Counted from the first letter of the stretch, positions 9,268-18,662 are shown. The stretch is DNA of 64,000 nucleotides from Vicingaceae bacterium (GCA_018402765.1 JAGYIE010000001.1:496001-560000); one strand, 5' to 3'. Translations and numbers: made by a program. Notes: generated by a model not told the origin, from the sequence alone.

Positions 9268-10299
9268 ATGTTTAGATTTGAAAATAGTCTTTTTTTATGG
9301 GCATTAATCCTAGTACCCGTAATTATTTTGCTTCATTTTCTGTATAGTAAATGGCAAGTAAAAGCAAAGAATAAACTTGGTGTACTATCATCAGTAGAAG
9401 CTTTAATGCCCAACCAATCAAAATTAAAACAACGCTTAAAATTCTATCTGTTTCTTTTTGCCTTTATACTCCTTGTTATCGGTTTAGCCAATCCCCAAAT
9501 TGGAACAAAACAGGAAGATGTTAAAATGGAAGGTCTAGAACTCATGGTGGCAATTGATGTCTCCAACTCTATGCTTGCAGAAGATTTATCACCAAATCGA
9601 TTGACGGCAGCTAAGCTAGCTATGGAAAGGCTTATAGAGCGATTAAAAAATGATAAAATTGGGATGATTGTTTTTGCAGGTGAAGCCTATATTCAGTTAC
9701 CATTAACATCTGATTACTCTGCAGCTAAATTGTTTTTACAAACTATAAATACCAATATTGTCCCAACTCAAGGAACAGCGATCGGAGCTGCTATAAACCT
9801 TGCAACGGAATCATTTCCCGAGGAAGAATCTGCCAACAGAGCGTTAATTATACTAACCGACGGAGAAAATCACGAGGACGATGCAATTGCTGCAGCAGAG
9901 GAAGCAAGAAAAAAAGGAATTAAAGTATTCACCGTAGGTATGGGCAGCCCTTCAGGCTCACCAATACCAATAATTAAGGGTGGACAAAAAAATGGCTACA
10001 GGCAAGACAATGATGGCAATACAGTTGTCAGTAGCTTAAATGAAGAAATGTTAAAAGAAATTGCGTTTGCAGGTAATGGTCAGTATGTTAGAGCAACTAA
10101 TTCAGGCGCAGGAATTCCTCAAATAATTGAAGAATTAAGCAGCCTAGAAAAGAAAGAGTTTGAAAGTAAAATTTTTACAGATTTTGAAGACCGCTACCAA
10201 TTGTTTTTTGGATTAGCGTTTCTATTTATTTTGATTGAAGTTATTCTATCCGAACGAAAACCAAAATGGATAGAAAAAGTTAACCTTTTTGAAGACTAA
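9268..10299 (+). CDS. batB: BatB, membrane-anchored vWA protein
   Basis: A 343-residue paralogue of BatA with the same plan: membrane segments at about 8-25 and 58-75, a vWA domain from about 90 with MIDAS motif DVSNS (97-101), and a C-terminal transmembrane helix (about 313-330). The tandem duplication with batA is typical and the two products may form a hetero-assembly in the inner membrane. The last base of its stop codon region overlaps the batC start (TAATG). Confidence 0.94.
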   Translation: MFRFENSLFLWALILVPVIILLHFLYSKWQVKAKNKLGVLSSVEALMPNQSKLKQRLKFYLFLFAFILLVIGLANPQIGTKQEDVKMEGLELMVAIDVSNSMLAEDLSPNRLTAAKLAMERLIERLKNDKIGMIVFAGEAYIQLPLTSDYSAAKLFLQTINTNIVPTQGTAIGAAINLATESFPEEESANRALIILTDGENHEDDAIAAAEEARKKGIKVFTVGMGSPSGSPIPIIKGGQKNGYRQDNDGNTVVSSLNEEMLKEIAFAGNGQYVRATNSGAGIPQIIEELSSLEKKEFESKIFTDFEDRYQLFFGLAFLFILIEVILSERKPKWIEKVNLFED

Positions 10300-11051
10300 T
10301 GAGCATGAATAAACGAATTTATATTCTTTTTATCGGCTGCCTATTTCCCTTTTTAGGAATAGGACAAAGTGACTATGCTTTAAAAAGAACCGCCGATAAA
10401 CTGTATAAAGAAAATAAGTACGAAGACGCTGAAACGAAATATAGAAAAGCTTTAGAAGTAAATCCAAATTCAAAAGATGCTTTGTATAATTTAGGAGATG
10501 CGCTTTACCGTGCAGGAAAATTTGAAGAATCTGCCACCTATTTTGATCGAGCTGCTCAATCAGCTACCGATAAAAATGAAAAAGCCAATGCTTATCATAA
10601 CCTAGGTAATGCATTTATGAAAACTGAAAAATATAAAGAAAGTATAGAAGCGTATAAAAGAGCATTAATAAATCAGCCTAAAGACGAAAATACAAGGTAT
10701 AATTACGCTTACGCAAAACAAAAACTGCAAGAAGAACAACAGCAACAACAGGAAGAAAAAGAAGACGAAAACAAAGAAGACGAAAACAAAGAAGAGCAAG
10801 AAAATAAGGAACAACAAGAGCAAGAAAAAGAGGATAAAGAAGAAAATCAACAGCAGCAAGAGCAAGAAGAGCAGAAAAAGGAAGAGCAAGAGCAAGAGCA
10901 AAAAGAACAGCAAAAGCAGCAAAATGAATTATCAAAAGAAGATGCTGAGCGAATGTTAGAAAACTTGAATAATAGAGAACAACAAGTACAGCAAGATTTA
11001 CAAAAAAAGAAGAAAAAAGCAGTAAAAATTTCCATCGAGAAAGATTGGTAA
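10299..11051 (+). CDS. batC: BatC, TPR protein with acidic/Gln-rich tail
   Basis: A 250-residue exported protein: signal peptide (about 1-22), three tetratricopeptide repeats (about 28-140) such as KYRKALEVNPNSKDALYNLG, then a striking low-complexity segment (about 145-215) composed almost only of Glu, Gln and Lys with a few Asp and Asn. The TPR domain probably binds BatA/BatB in the periplasm. The tail length is likely to vary between strains because the codons are near-repetitive. Two starts three bases apart in frame (MSM) are possible; the first overlaps batB by one base. Confidence 0.92.
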   Translation: MSMNKRIYILFIGCLFPFLGIGQSDYALKRTADKLYKENKYEDAETKYRKALEVNPNSKDALYNLGDALYRAGKFEESATYFDRAAQSATDKNEKANAYHNLGNAFMKTEKYKESIEAYKRALINQPKDENTRYNYAYAKQKLQEEQQQQQEEKEDENKEDENKEEQENKEQQEQEKEDKEENQQQQEQEEQKKEEQEQEQKEQQKQQNELSKEDAERMLENLNNREQQVQQDLQKKKKKAVKISIEKDW

Positions 11052-11055
11052 AATC

Positions 11056-12855
11056 ATGAAAAAGCATTTAATCTACTTATTCATCTTTAGTGTTGGTTTC
11101 TTAACTAAAAGTTTTGGAAGCTCTATATCATTTAAAGCAACTGCAAGTAAAACAGAGATTTCAGTTGGTGAAAGGATCCAAATTACGTTTACAACGAATA
11201 CTTCACTGGAAAGTTTTGAAAAACCAAGTTTTGCAGGATTTCAATTGCTGCAGGGTCCAATGCAATCCTATCGCCAACAAAATGTAAATGGTCGAATCAG
11301 CACAGTTGTCAGCTTTACCTACATTATTCAATCGATTCGGGAAGGTGAATTTGAAATTGGACCTGCAAAGGGATATGCAGGAAATGAAGTTTTTACAACC
11401 GAACCGATTACAATTAAAGTAATTCAAAAAAGCGCTGAACAAGAACGCAAAGAAAGAGAAGAAGCGCAATTACAAGCCGCCAATCAAATGGCCGAAGATT
11501 TATTTATAGCGGCCAGAGTAGATAAAAGTAATGTAACCATTGGAGAGAAACTTACTGTTACTTATGTATTGTATACCCGTTACAACTTAGCAAATCTGGC
11601 AGTGAACAAAACTCCTGATTTAAATGGCTTTTGGAGTAAAGATATCAAATCTCTGTATGACAATAAATTAGAACAAGAAATTACCACTTACAATGGTAAA
11701 CAGTACACCACCTTTGACCTCAAAACAACTATACTTTACCCACAACGCTCAGGTAAGCTCACAATTGATCCCATTGAACTTAATGCAATTTATCAAGTTC
11801 AAAGTGGCAGATCAAGAAGTATGCTTGATCAAATGTTAGGAAGGGGAATCGAAAATAAAGAGGTCTTGTTAAAAAGTAAACCAATACAAATAAATGTAAA
11901 TGCTTTACCTAACAACAAACCGGATGATTTCAATGGAGCTGTTGGAAGTTTTAATGCCGATATGCAGGTTAATAAAACGGATATAAAAGCAAATGAAGCG
12001 ATAAACTTAAAGATCATAATTTCCGGAAAAGGAAACCTTCACTTATTACCTGCACCAGAAATTATAAAACAACCAGATTTAGAAATCTATGATCCAAAAA
12101 TAAAAGACCAGTTTACGACCAATTTAAGTGGAATATCTGGTAAGCGCGAATTCGACTTTTTGATTATACCGCGCCATGAGGGAACATTTACTTTACCTCC
12201 TTTCTCATTTAGTTATTATGATTTAAATAGCAAACAATATAAACAAGCCCAAACAGAAGCAATTGTTTTAAATGTAGCAAAAGGAGAAGCTGAGGCGGTG
12301 GTAAGCTTTTCTCCTACTAACAAAGAAGAAGTGGAATTGCTAAATGATGACATTATTCACATTAAATCATCTAGCGAAGCGTTGACTATTAAAGACAATC
12401 ACTATTTTGGATCTTTCTTATTTTATCTACTTTCTATACTTCCATTTGTATTTTTAGGTCTCGGAATAAACTATCGCTCGAAAAGAAAAGAACGGTATAA
12501 TAACAAATCTTTGCTAAGAAAAGCTAAAGCAAATAAGGTAGCAACCAAACGTCTAGCAAGTGCTAAGAAACATTTGGAAAAAAATGACTTAATAGCATTC
12601 TATCAGGAAATAGGAAAAGTTATATTCGATTATTTTGCTGACAAGTTTAGTATTCCACGAGCAGATTTATCAATTTCTATTATAAGCGACACACTTTCAA
12701 GCAAAGAGATCGAAGCAGAAACGATTAAGGAAGTAGAAAACTTAATAACACATGCTGAAATGGCTAGATACGCTCCAAATGCAGACATTCCTGCCGACTC
12801 CGTTTACACCTCATGTGCAGAATTGATTAGTAAAATTGAAAATAAAATCAAATGA
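11056..12855 (+). CDS. batD: BatD, large BatD-family membrane protein
   Basis: A 599-residue protein with a signal peptide (about 1-21), a long beta-rich periplasmic region with repeated Ig-like modules (for example ASKTEISVGERIQITFTTNT and DKSNVTIGEKLTVTYVLYT, which look like internal repeats), a transmembrane helix near 450-470 and a cytosolic helical domain at the end. This is the canonical BatD/oxygen-tolerance family architecture. It starts 4 bases after batC and overlaps batE by 4 bp. It probably forms the extracytoplasmic platform of the Bat complex. Confidence 0.93.
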   Translation: MKKHLIYLFIFSVGFLTKSFGSSISFKATASKTEISVGERIQITFTTNTSLESFEKPSFAGFQLLQGPMQSYRQQNVNGRISTVVSFTYIIQSIREGEFEIGPAKGYAGNEVFTTEPITIKVIQKSAEQERKEREEAQLQAANQMAEDLFIAARVDKSNVTIGEKLTVTYVLYTRYNLANLAVNKTPDLNGFWSKDIKSLYDNKLEQEITTYNGKQYTTFDLKTTILYPQRSGKLTIDPIELNAIYQVQSGRSRSMLDQMLGRGIENKEVLLKSKPIQINVNALPNNKPDDFNGAVGSFNADMQVNKTDIKANEAINLKIIISGKGNLHLLPAPEIIKQPDLEIYDPKIKDQFTTNLSGISGKREFDFLIIPRHEGTFTLPPFSFSYYDLNSKQYKQAQTEAIVLNVAKGEAEAVVSFSPTNKEEVELLNDDIIHIKSSSEALTIKDNHYFGSFLFYLLSILPFVFLGLGINYRSKRKERYNNKSLLRKAKANKVATKRLASAKKHLEKNDLIAFYQEIGKVIFDYFADKFSIPRADLSISIISDTLSSKEIEAETIKEVENLITHAEMARYAPNADIPADSVYTSCAELISKIENKIK

Positions 12856-13607
12856 AAAAGCTAGTCCTATTTTTAAGTATGATTTTTAGTTTCTCTTCTT
12901 GGGCTAATTCTGATATAGAAACAAAGTTTAAAGAAGCGAATAATGCCTACGAAAAAGGTAAATATGAAGTGGCTATATCAGCGTATCAAACACTTTTAAA
13001 CTCAGGAATAGAAGGATTTAATTTGCATTTTAATCTAGGCAATAGCTTTTATAAAATAAAGGAATATCCATTAGCTATATTACATTATGAAAAGGCATTG
13101 AAAATTGAACCTTCTAATGAGGACGTAAAAAATAATCTAAAACTTGCCTATGCCAAAACCACCGACAAGATAGAACCTGCAAAAGAGCTAGTGATTAACA
13201 GGTGGTATTCTGAAATCATTAATCTTAACAATGCCAATCAATGGGCTATTTACAGCACCCTACTTCTATTTTTAGCACTACTTTTGGGATTATTATATTT
13301 ATTTGGTGGAAATTCAATATTTAAAAGAGTTGGCTTTTTTAGCGGAATACTTTTACTCATTTTATCGTTCATATTTATCACTCTTGCTTTTCAGCAAAAT
13401 ACTTATCAAGCTACAGCGAAATCAGGTATTATTTTCACTCCTACAGTAAGTATTAAAAGTGCACCCGGAGAGAGCGGGACCATTCTTTTTGTATTGCATG
13501 AAGGGACTAAAGTACAGTTACTTGAAACAAGCAACGAATGGTTAAACATTAGTCTGCCCAATGGGAATAAAGGATGGATTAAAAGTGAAGACTTGAGAGA
13601 AATCTAA
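12852..13607 (+). CDS. batE: BatE, TPR and SH3 protein
   Basis: A 251-residue protein: signal peptide (about 1-18), tetratricopeptide repeats (about 22-110), two membrane helices (about 133-150 and 159-178), and a C-terminal bacterial SH3-like domain (about 188-250; VSIKSAPGESGTILFVLHEG, GNKGWIKSEDL). SH3b domains often contact cell wall or peptides, so the product may tie the Bat complex to the envelope. It is the last recognizable bat gene. The ChaN-like gene follows 17 bases later and may be read through. Confidence 0.93.
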   Translation: MKKLVLFLSMIFSFSSWANSDIETKFKEANNAYEKGKYEVAISAYQTLLNSGIEGFNLHFNLGNSFYKIKEYPLAILHYEKALKIEPSNEDVKNNLKLAYAKTTDKIEPAKELVINRWYSEIINLNNANQWAIYSTLLLFLALLLGLLYLFGGNSIFKRVGFFSGILLLILSFIFITLAFQQNTYQATAKSGIIFTPTVSIKSAPGESGTILFVLHEGTKVQLLETSNEWLNISLPNGNKGWIKSEDLREI

Positions 13608-13624
13608 ATCAATCTATTTTAATT

Positions 13625-14485
13625 ATGTCTACATTACTTAAATCTATTTTATTAATTGTTTTAATGGCAATTAATTTTCTTTCATTCTCTCAAATGGATG
13701 CTTACCAAATTTATACCGCCAAAGGCAAAAAGACCACTTATAAAAAATTGGTAAAAGCAGCCGACAAAAGTGACATCATCCTATTTGGTGAGCTACACAA
13801 CAATGCCATTGCACATTGGTTGGAATTGGAAGTTTTGAAAAGTATTGCAGAAACAAAGTCAGTAACTGTTGGTGCTGAAATGTTTGAAGCCGACAATCAA
13901 GAGCCGTTAAATCTATACCTCTCCGACTCTATTGATGTTAAAGGCTTAGATAGCACCGCACGTTTATGGAACAACTTCAGAACGGATTACCAACCTTTAG
14001 TTGACTTTGCCAAAAGCAAACAGTTTCCATTTATTGCCACGAATGTGCCTCGCCGTTATGCGTCTAAAGTTTACAAAGGCGGGTTTGAAAACTTGGATTC
14101 TATTTCTGTGTTAGAAAAAACATGGATTGCTCCTTTGCCGATTGCTTATGATTCGTCATTAAGTGGATATGTAGAAATGTTAAAAATGATGGGCGGACAT
14201 GGGGGAGATAATCTTCCAAAAGCACAAGCACTAAAAGATGCGACCATGGCCCATTTTATATTAGCCAACTATAACCCAAATAGCACGTTTATTCACTACA
14301 ATGGGTCTTACCATTCTGATGATTTCCAAGGAATCTTGTGGTATTTAAAATTGCAAAAAATCGAATTAAATTACTTAACGATTACAACCGTAACGCAAGC
14401 AGATATTTACAAGTTATCGGATGAAGCAAAACAAAAAGCGGACTTTATTATAGTGGTGGATAAGGATGTGACGGAGACGTATTAA
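13625..14485 (+). CDS. ChaN-like (TIKI/DUF399 superfamily) secreted protein
   Basis: A 286-residue protein with an N-terminal signal peptide (about 1-22). The mature part matches the ChaN/DUF399 family: FGELHNNAIAHWLELEVLK (about 56-74), GAEMFEADNQ (about 86-95) and FIHYNGSYHSDDFQGI near 225-240, with the conserved Glu/His positions retained. ChaN of Campylobacter binds haem and is linked to iron uptake; TIKI relatives are metalloproteases, so either a haem-binding or a hydrolytic role is open. Its position 17 bp after batE suggests co-transcription. The stop overlaps the convergent araC-type gene by 4 bases. Confidence 0.82.
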   Translation: MSTLLKSILLIVLMAINFLSFSQMDAYQIYTAKGKKTTYKKLVKAADKSDIILFGELHNNAIAHWLELEVLKSIAETKSVTVGAEMFEADNQEPLNLYLSDSIDVKGLDSTARLWNNFRTDYQPLVDFAKSKQFPFIATNVPRRYASKVYKGGFENLDSISVLEKTWIAPLPIAYDSSLSGYVEMLKMMGGHGGDNLPKAQALKDATMAHFILANYNPNSTFIHYNGSYHSDDFQGILWYLKLQKIELNYLTITTVTQADIYKLSDEAKQKADFIIVVDKDVTETY

Positions 14486-15402
14486 ACACCCATCACCGAC
14501 TTCTTGAACTGCTGTGGCGTCATTAACTCCATCTTTTTAAATTGGCGATTAAAGTAGCTCGTATTGTTAAAGCCAGATTTATATGCGACTTCGGCTATTT
14601 GCAATTTCTTGTTTCGTTTAATCATGCTTTTTGCAAACTTGATCTTTTCAGAGTTGATGTAATCGATTGGGGAGAAACCCAATGTATTCTTGAACTTTTT
14701 ATGAAAGTGAGAAGCACTCATGCATGCCTTTTCGGCCAACTGCTCCACAGAGAGGTCTTTCTTGGTTAAATTCTCTCGGATGTATTTAATCACCATTCCC
14801 ATTCGAGTATCCGTCAACATATTTTCATGATCATTTAAAATAATGGCTTTCGCTTTTGTCTGTAGCAAACGAACCACCAACTCTTGAATCATCAAGTCCA
14901 ACAATACATCTTTAGATTTATTGTTATTGGTAAATGTGTAAACTAATCGCTCAACCAATTGGTTAACAGCTATATTATTCGTTAAATGAGAGGCTAGATT
15001 ATCCAATTGCCAGTTTCCATTTTCTTCTTCTATCGCTGTATGCTGATTAAAATGAACAACAATATCATTTATCTTATTGGTATCAATCCCTAATGCCAAA
15101 CATTGGGTAGGATCCGATTTAGTAGCTATTGGAAAATCAATCACCATCTCCTTTCTAGTTGGCATCACTACAGACTGTCCCGGATAGAAATCAAAACTAT
15201 CTAATCCGTCGATATGCATAACCTTTTTACCGGTAAGCATGCTTGCTATAACAGGAAAATCAAATGTAAGCGCAACCTTATCAGCCACTTCAAACGTTTC
15301 AAAGATGTTCAGTTCTGCATATTCAGCACTATAAACAGTTCTGTTCTCTACTAATTGATTCAACTTCCTTTTGTGGTGATGTAAACTTAACAACTGACTC
15401 AT
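14482..15402 (-). CDS. AraC-family transcriptional regulator
   Basis: A 306-residue regulator. The N-terminal two thirds is an AraC_N-type ligand/effector domain (about 20-190), and the C-terminal about 100 residues carry two helix-turn-helix motifs (LSVEQLAEKACMSASHFHKKF and IAEVAYKSGFNNTSYFNRQF, with the family signature through LMTPQQF). It is divergently transcribed from the aldehyde dehydrogenase gene and almost certainly controls it, as AraC-type genes commonly pair with exaC/aldB-like dehydrogenases plus DUF779. A 21-bp-spaced direct repeat in the intergenic space is the likely operator. The inducer could be an alcohol or aldehyde. Confidence 0.92.
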   Translation of the reverse strand: MSQLLSLHHHKRKLNQLVENRTVYSAEYAELNIFETFEVADKVALTFDFPVIASMLTGKKVMHIDGLDSFDFYPGQSVVMPTRKEMVIDFPIATKSDPTQCLALGIDTNKINDIVVHFNQHTAIEEENGNWQLDNLASHLTNNIAVNQLVERLVYTFTNNNKSKDVLLDLMIQELVVRLLQTKAKAIILNDHENMLTDTRMGMVIKYIRENLTKKDLSVEQLAEKACMSASHFHKKFKNTLGFSPIDYINSEKIKFAKSMIKRNKKLQIAEVAYKSGFNNTSYFNRQFKKMELMTPQQFKKSVMGV

Positions 15403-15439
15403 AGCGCATTAATTATTATATCTAGAATTATGATAGAAC

Positions 15440-15469
15440 TGTTCAATTTAATAATAAATATGTTCAATT
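15440..15469. promoter_or_regulatory. Direct repeat TGTTCAATT, candidate AraC-type operator
   Basis: The 9-mer TGTTCAATT occurs at 15440-15448 and again at 15461-15469, with start-to-start distance of 21 bp, two helical turns. This spacing and head-to-tail arrangement fit binding by a dimer or by the two HTH motifs of an AraC regulator. It sits between the divergent regulator and dehydrogenase genes. Confidence 0.55.
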
Positions 15470-15560
15470 GTTACTAATATTGATGAAGTATTTTTAAGAA
15501 ACTATTTAATCGCAAACTAAATTGCGTGTAAAAAAAATACTAACCATTAAATATTTTATC

Positions 15561-17060
15561 ATGAGTTATTCAAAACCCAAATTTAAAGACACCTACCACA
15601 ACTTCATCAACGGGAAATTTGTTGCCCCAATCGGTGGTGAATATTTTGACAATACGTCACCTATTGACAATTCATTTATAGCAAAGTATCCACGGTCACA
15701 AAAAGAAGATGTAGAACTTGCATTAGATGCAGCTAATGCAGCGAAAGAAGCTTGGGGAAACACATCCGTAACTGAACGTTCAGCCCTACTTAATAAAGTA
15801 GCCGACATTATAGAAGCGAATCTAGAAGAATTCGCATTAGTAGAAACCTGTGATAATGGAAAACCCATTCGTGAAACCTTAAATGCGGATGTGCCACTTT
15901 CAATTGATCATTGGCGCTACTTCGCCTCTTGTATACGTGCAGAAGAAGGGGGCGCAAGCGAATTGGATTCCAATACCCTTTCAATGAACATTAAAGAGCC
16001 ACTTGGTGTTATTGCACAAATTATTCCATGGAATTTTCCCTTATTAATGTTGTCATGGAAACTTCCTCCGGCATTGGCTACAGGAAACTGCGTAGTATTA
16101 AAGCCTGCAGAGCAAACGCCTTCCTCGGCGACTTTACTAATGGAAAAGATTGCCGAAGTTTTTCCTCCTGGAGTTTTGAATATCGTTCACGGTTTCGGAC
16201 CAGAAGCAGGAAAACCATTGGCATCTAGCTCAAGAGTTGATAAAGTAGCATTTACAGGTGAAACGACCACTGGACAATTGATTATGCAATATGCTTCTAA
16301 AAACTTAAATCCAGTAACGATGGAACTAGGTGGCAAATCTCCAAACATTTTCTTTAACTCAGTTATGGATGAAGACGATGCGTTCTTAGACAAAGCCATC
16401 GAAGGTGCAGTATTGTTTGCATTTAATCAAGGTGAAGTATGTACTTGTCCTTCTCGTATTTTAGTGCAAGAAGATATCTACGACAAGTTTATGGAACGTG
16501 TAATTGCAAGAACAAAATCGATTATCCAGGACAATCCTTACGACATAAGTACACAAGTGGGTGCTCAAGCATCAAACGATCAATATGAAAAGATTCAGTC
16601 CTATTTAAAAATTGGTGTAGAAGAAGGCGCTATAGTTCTAGCAGGTGGGGCGGCTTGTAAATTAAGCGGTGATTTGGCCAATGGGTTCTACATACAACCA
16701 ACTATTTTAGAAGGCCACAATAAAATGCGGGTGTTTCAAGAAGAGATCTTCGGGCCTGTAGCTTGTGTAACCAAATTTAAGGATGAAGCGGAGGCATTAG
16801 AAATTGCTAACGATACATTATACGGATTAGGAGCAGGTGTTTGGACAAGAGATGCGCACCAATTGTATCAAATCCCTAGAGCTATAAAGGCAGGAAGAGT
16901 TTGGGTTAATTGTTACCACGCGTATCCTGCGCATGCACCTTTCGGGGGATATAAGAAATCAGGCTTCGGAAGAGAAAATCACTTAATGATGATGGATCAT
17001 TACCGCCAGACCAAGAACATGTTAATTTCTTATGATAAAAATAAATTAGGGTTCTTTTAA
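15561..17060 (+). CDS. NAD-dependent aldehyde dehydrogenase (ExaC/AldB-like)
   Basis: A 499-residue aldehyde dehydrogenase that oxidizes an aldehyde, probably acetaldehyde or another short one, to the acid with NAD(P)+. Visible motifs: [10 protein letters not shown] (NAD site), [19 protein letters not shown] (cofactor-phosphate contact), the general-base Glu in MELGGKSPN, and the nucleophile Cys in [11 protein letters not shown], which has the extra cysteine typical of the ExaC/AldB subgroup. I chose the ATG at 15561 (MSYSKPKF); an in-frame TTG 39 bases earlier lacks family support. It is followed by a DUF779 gene, its usual companion. Confidence 0.95.
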   Translation: MSYSKPKFKDTYHNFINGKFVAPIGGEYFDNTSPIDNSFIAKYPRSQKEDVELALDAANAAKEAWGNTSVTERSALLNKVADIIEANLEEFALVETCDNGKPIRETLNADVPLSIDHWRYFASCIRAEEGGASELDSNTLSMNIKEPLGVIAQIIPWNFPLLMLSWKLPPALATGNCVVLKPAEQTPSSATLLMEKIAEVFPPGVLNIVHGFGPEAGKPLASSSRVDKVAFTGETTTGQLIMQYASKNLNPVTMELGGKSPNIFFNSVMDEDDAFLDKAIEGAVLFAFNQGEVCTCPSRILVQEDIYDKFMERVIARTKSIIQDNPYDISTQVGAQASNDQYEKIQSYLKIGVEEGAIVLAGGAACKLSGDLANGFYIQPTILEGHNKMRVFQEEIFGPVACVTKFKDEAEALEIANDTLYGLGAGVWTRDAHQLYQIPRAIKAGRVWVNCYHAYPAHAPFGGYKKSGFGRENHLMMMDHYRQTKNMLISYDKNKLGFF

Positions 17061-17079
17061 TCGAACCATTTTGCAATAC

Positions 17080-17110
17080 AAAGGCTGAATAGATCTATTC
17101 AGCCTTTCAT
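17080..17110 (+). terminator. Terminator-like perfect palindrome after the dehydrogenase gene
   Basis: Bases 17080-17107 form a perfect 28-bp palindrome centred on AGATCT, with the outer bases AAAGGCTGAA pairing to TTCAGCCTTT. The trailing T-run is short and interrupted, so it may attenuate rather than stop transcription into DUF779. Confidence 0.6.
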
Positions 17111-17126
17111 TTAAATTAGCCTAAAT

Positions 17127-17483
17127 ATGAAACGTATCGATATTACGAAAGAAGCACTTAAAGTAGTGGAAGAATTAAAAGAAAAATACGGAGAGCTGAT
17201 ATTTCACCAAAGTGGCGGTTGCTGCGATGGTTCTGCTCCTATGATTTTCGAGAAAGAAGATATGTATCTCGATGAAAGTGACATTTTACTTGGCGAATTA
17301 GGAGGTGTTAATTTCTACATGAATAAAGATCAGTTTGAATATTGGAAACATACCCACTTAACTGTTGATATCACTAAAGGCAGAGGCGCTAGCTTTTCAT
17401 TAGAAATACCTCTTGGTTTGCGTTTCTTAATTCATTCCCGCTTATTTACTGATGAAGAAAATAATGCATTAGGGAATTATTGA
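17127..17483 (+). CDS. DUF779 domain protein
   Basis: A 118-residue soluble protein of the DUF779 family. The hallmark is HQSGGCCDGSAPM (about 27-39) with its vicinal cysteines, followed by LLGELGGVNFYM and a conserved C-terminal FLIHSRLF. DUF779 genes lie next to ExaC/AldB-type aldehyde dehydrogenases in many bacteria, as here. A role in protecting or maturing the dehydrogenase active-site cysteines is an attractive guess but unproven. A leaky palindrome separates the two genes, so the pair could be expressed at different levels. Confidence 0.9.
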   Translation: MKRIDITKEALKVVEELKEKYGELIFHQSGGCCDGSAPMIFEKEDMYLDESDILLGELGGVNFYMNKDQFEYWKHTHLTVDITKGRGASFSLEIPLGLRFLIHSRLFTDEENNALGNY

Positions 17484-17491
17484 GTACTTAG

Positions 17492-18538
17492 TTAATTCTC
17501 TTTCTCGTAATAGATTTTATAAAACTTTCGTCCATCAGGCTCTACTCCTTTTTCGATTAAATCTTTATCTCCATGGATGTATACATGAAAATTTTTATCT
17601 AGTTTAAGAATACTCTTAAACAGCTTCGATTGCTTTTTAACCGCAGATTGCGATATATCAAACTCATCTTTAATTTCTAATTCGTGCGCTGTTCTATAAC
17701 TATCGTTAAATGATCGAAATGAATTGATCACATTTTTATCCTGAAATACTGTTTCCTCAAACTCTTCCTTATTAAAAGCATCTTTGGTTTTAAAATATTC
17801 AACGGAACGATTTAAAATATCTATTTGGTCTGTTTTATCTATTGCAAAATCCTCTGACATTTTATCCTTTACATACGATTTAGCTATTGAAAGAAAGTCT
17901 TTGGTGTTATGATAATCGTCACTACATGGTTTAAGATTTAGAAATAAATCTTTCCAATAATGAGCTTCCTCACCCTTATTCGACTTATCAATTATACATA
18001 CTCTAAATCCTTTATCCTGATCTCGGTTAAAGATTAAACAACCTTTATCAAGTTTGTCTATATTGATTCCATTATCATGACTTAGTGAGATCTCATCTTT
18101 GTTTTCATCAATTGTGATAAATGACTGTTTGTTTTCTGATTTAAAAATTCCAATAACTTCTGTTAATTGATCATTTAATCGAACACCGCCTAACTCAGCA
18201 ACAAATAAATCACCTGATTTTATATTTGGGTGATTTGAGACGTCATATAAATACTGAGCTATTTTCATGCTCACTTCATGAAGCGAGAGATTCTTGCTAA
18301 ATACAGATTGAGTGTACGTAAAAAGCGGATTTAATTCAAACGTTCCATTGGAAAAAGTGAAATTGTAAAACTCTTCACCTGTAAACGGCTTAAGAAAATA
18401 CTGCATTAGTAAACCATTAAGCTCATTATCATCAATATCAATTGGATTATCAGACAAATATAATGTTTCATCATTTGCCTTATTTCCTATACGATGAGCA
18501 GATAATTTTGTGATGTCACAGTTTCCAAAAGAGATCAT
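17492..18538 (-). CDS. Nucleoid-associated protein, NdpA/YejK (NA37) family
   Basis: A 348-residue protein matching the 37-kDa nucleoid-associated family. The early HRIGNKANDETLYLS, the central FVAELGGVRLNDQLTEVIGIFKSE (about 109-132), the acidic DKGCLIFNRD segment and a C-terminal region with lysine-rich elements fit the family layout. Homologues bind double-stranded DNA and are also found in mobile elements and defence neighbourhoods, but no such genes flank this one. It converges on DUF779 with an 8-base gap. A TACTTTCG promoter element lies 27 bases upstream. Confidence 0.8.
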   Translation of the reverse strand: MISFGNCDITKLSAHRIGNKANDETLYLSDNPIDIDDNELNGLLMQYFLKPFTGEEFYNFTFSNGTFELNPLFTYTQSVFSKNLSLHEVSMKIAQYLYDVSNHPNIKSGDLFVAELGGVRLNDQLTEVIGIFKSENKQSFITIDENKDEISLSHDNGINIDKLDKGCLIFNRDQDKGFRVCIIDKSNKGEEAHYWKDLFLNLKPCSDDYHNTKDFLSIAKSYVKDKMSEDFAIDKTDQIDILNRSVEYFKTKDAFNKEEFEETVFQDKNVINSFRSFNDSYRTAHELEIKDEFDISQSAVKKQSKLFKSILKLDKNFHVYIHGDKDLIEKGVEPDGRKFYKIYYEKEN

Positions 18539-18564
18539 AGAAAAAAAGTTTTAAAATTTAAAAA

Positions 18565-18572
18565 CGAAAGTA
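18565..18572 (-). promoter_or_regulatory. Putative -7 element (TAnnTTCG variant) of the nucleoid-associated protein gene
   Basis: On the minus strand this reads TACTTTCG, one base off the TAnnTTTG consensus. The same TTCG variant occurs at 44300 and 48839 in the same position relative to genes. Confidence 0.4.
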
Positions 18573-18603
18573 CATTTAGTATATAATCTATAGCTAAAAT
18601 ATA

Positions 18604-18637
18604 ATAAAAAAAAGGCCATCCTTTATAGAATAGCCTT
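18604..18637 (-). terminator. Rho-independent terminator of the MORN-repeat gene
   Basis: On the minus strand, AAGGCTATTC and GGATGGCCTT pair over 10 positions (with G-T wobbles) around a 6-nt loop and are followed by a run of eight T. It lies 26 bases after the MORN gene stop. Confidence 0.85.
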
Positions 18638-18662
18638 GCCTTAAAAATTCTAATTAATGCTC

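Noticed and set aside
10665-11067. Long open frames antisense to batC
   Set aside because: They mirror the Glu/Gln/Lys low-complexity tail (Leu/Phe/Ser runs) and have no independent support.
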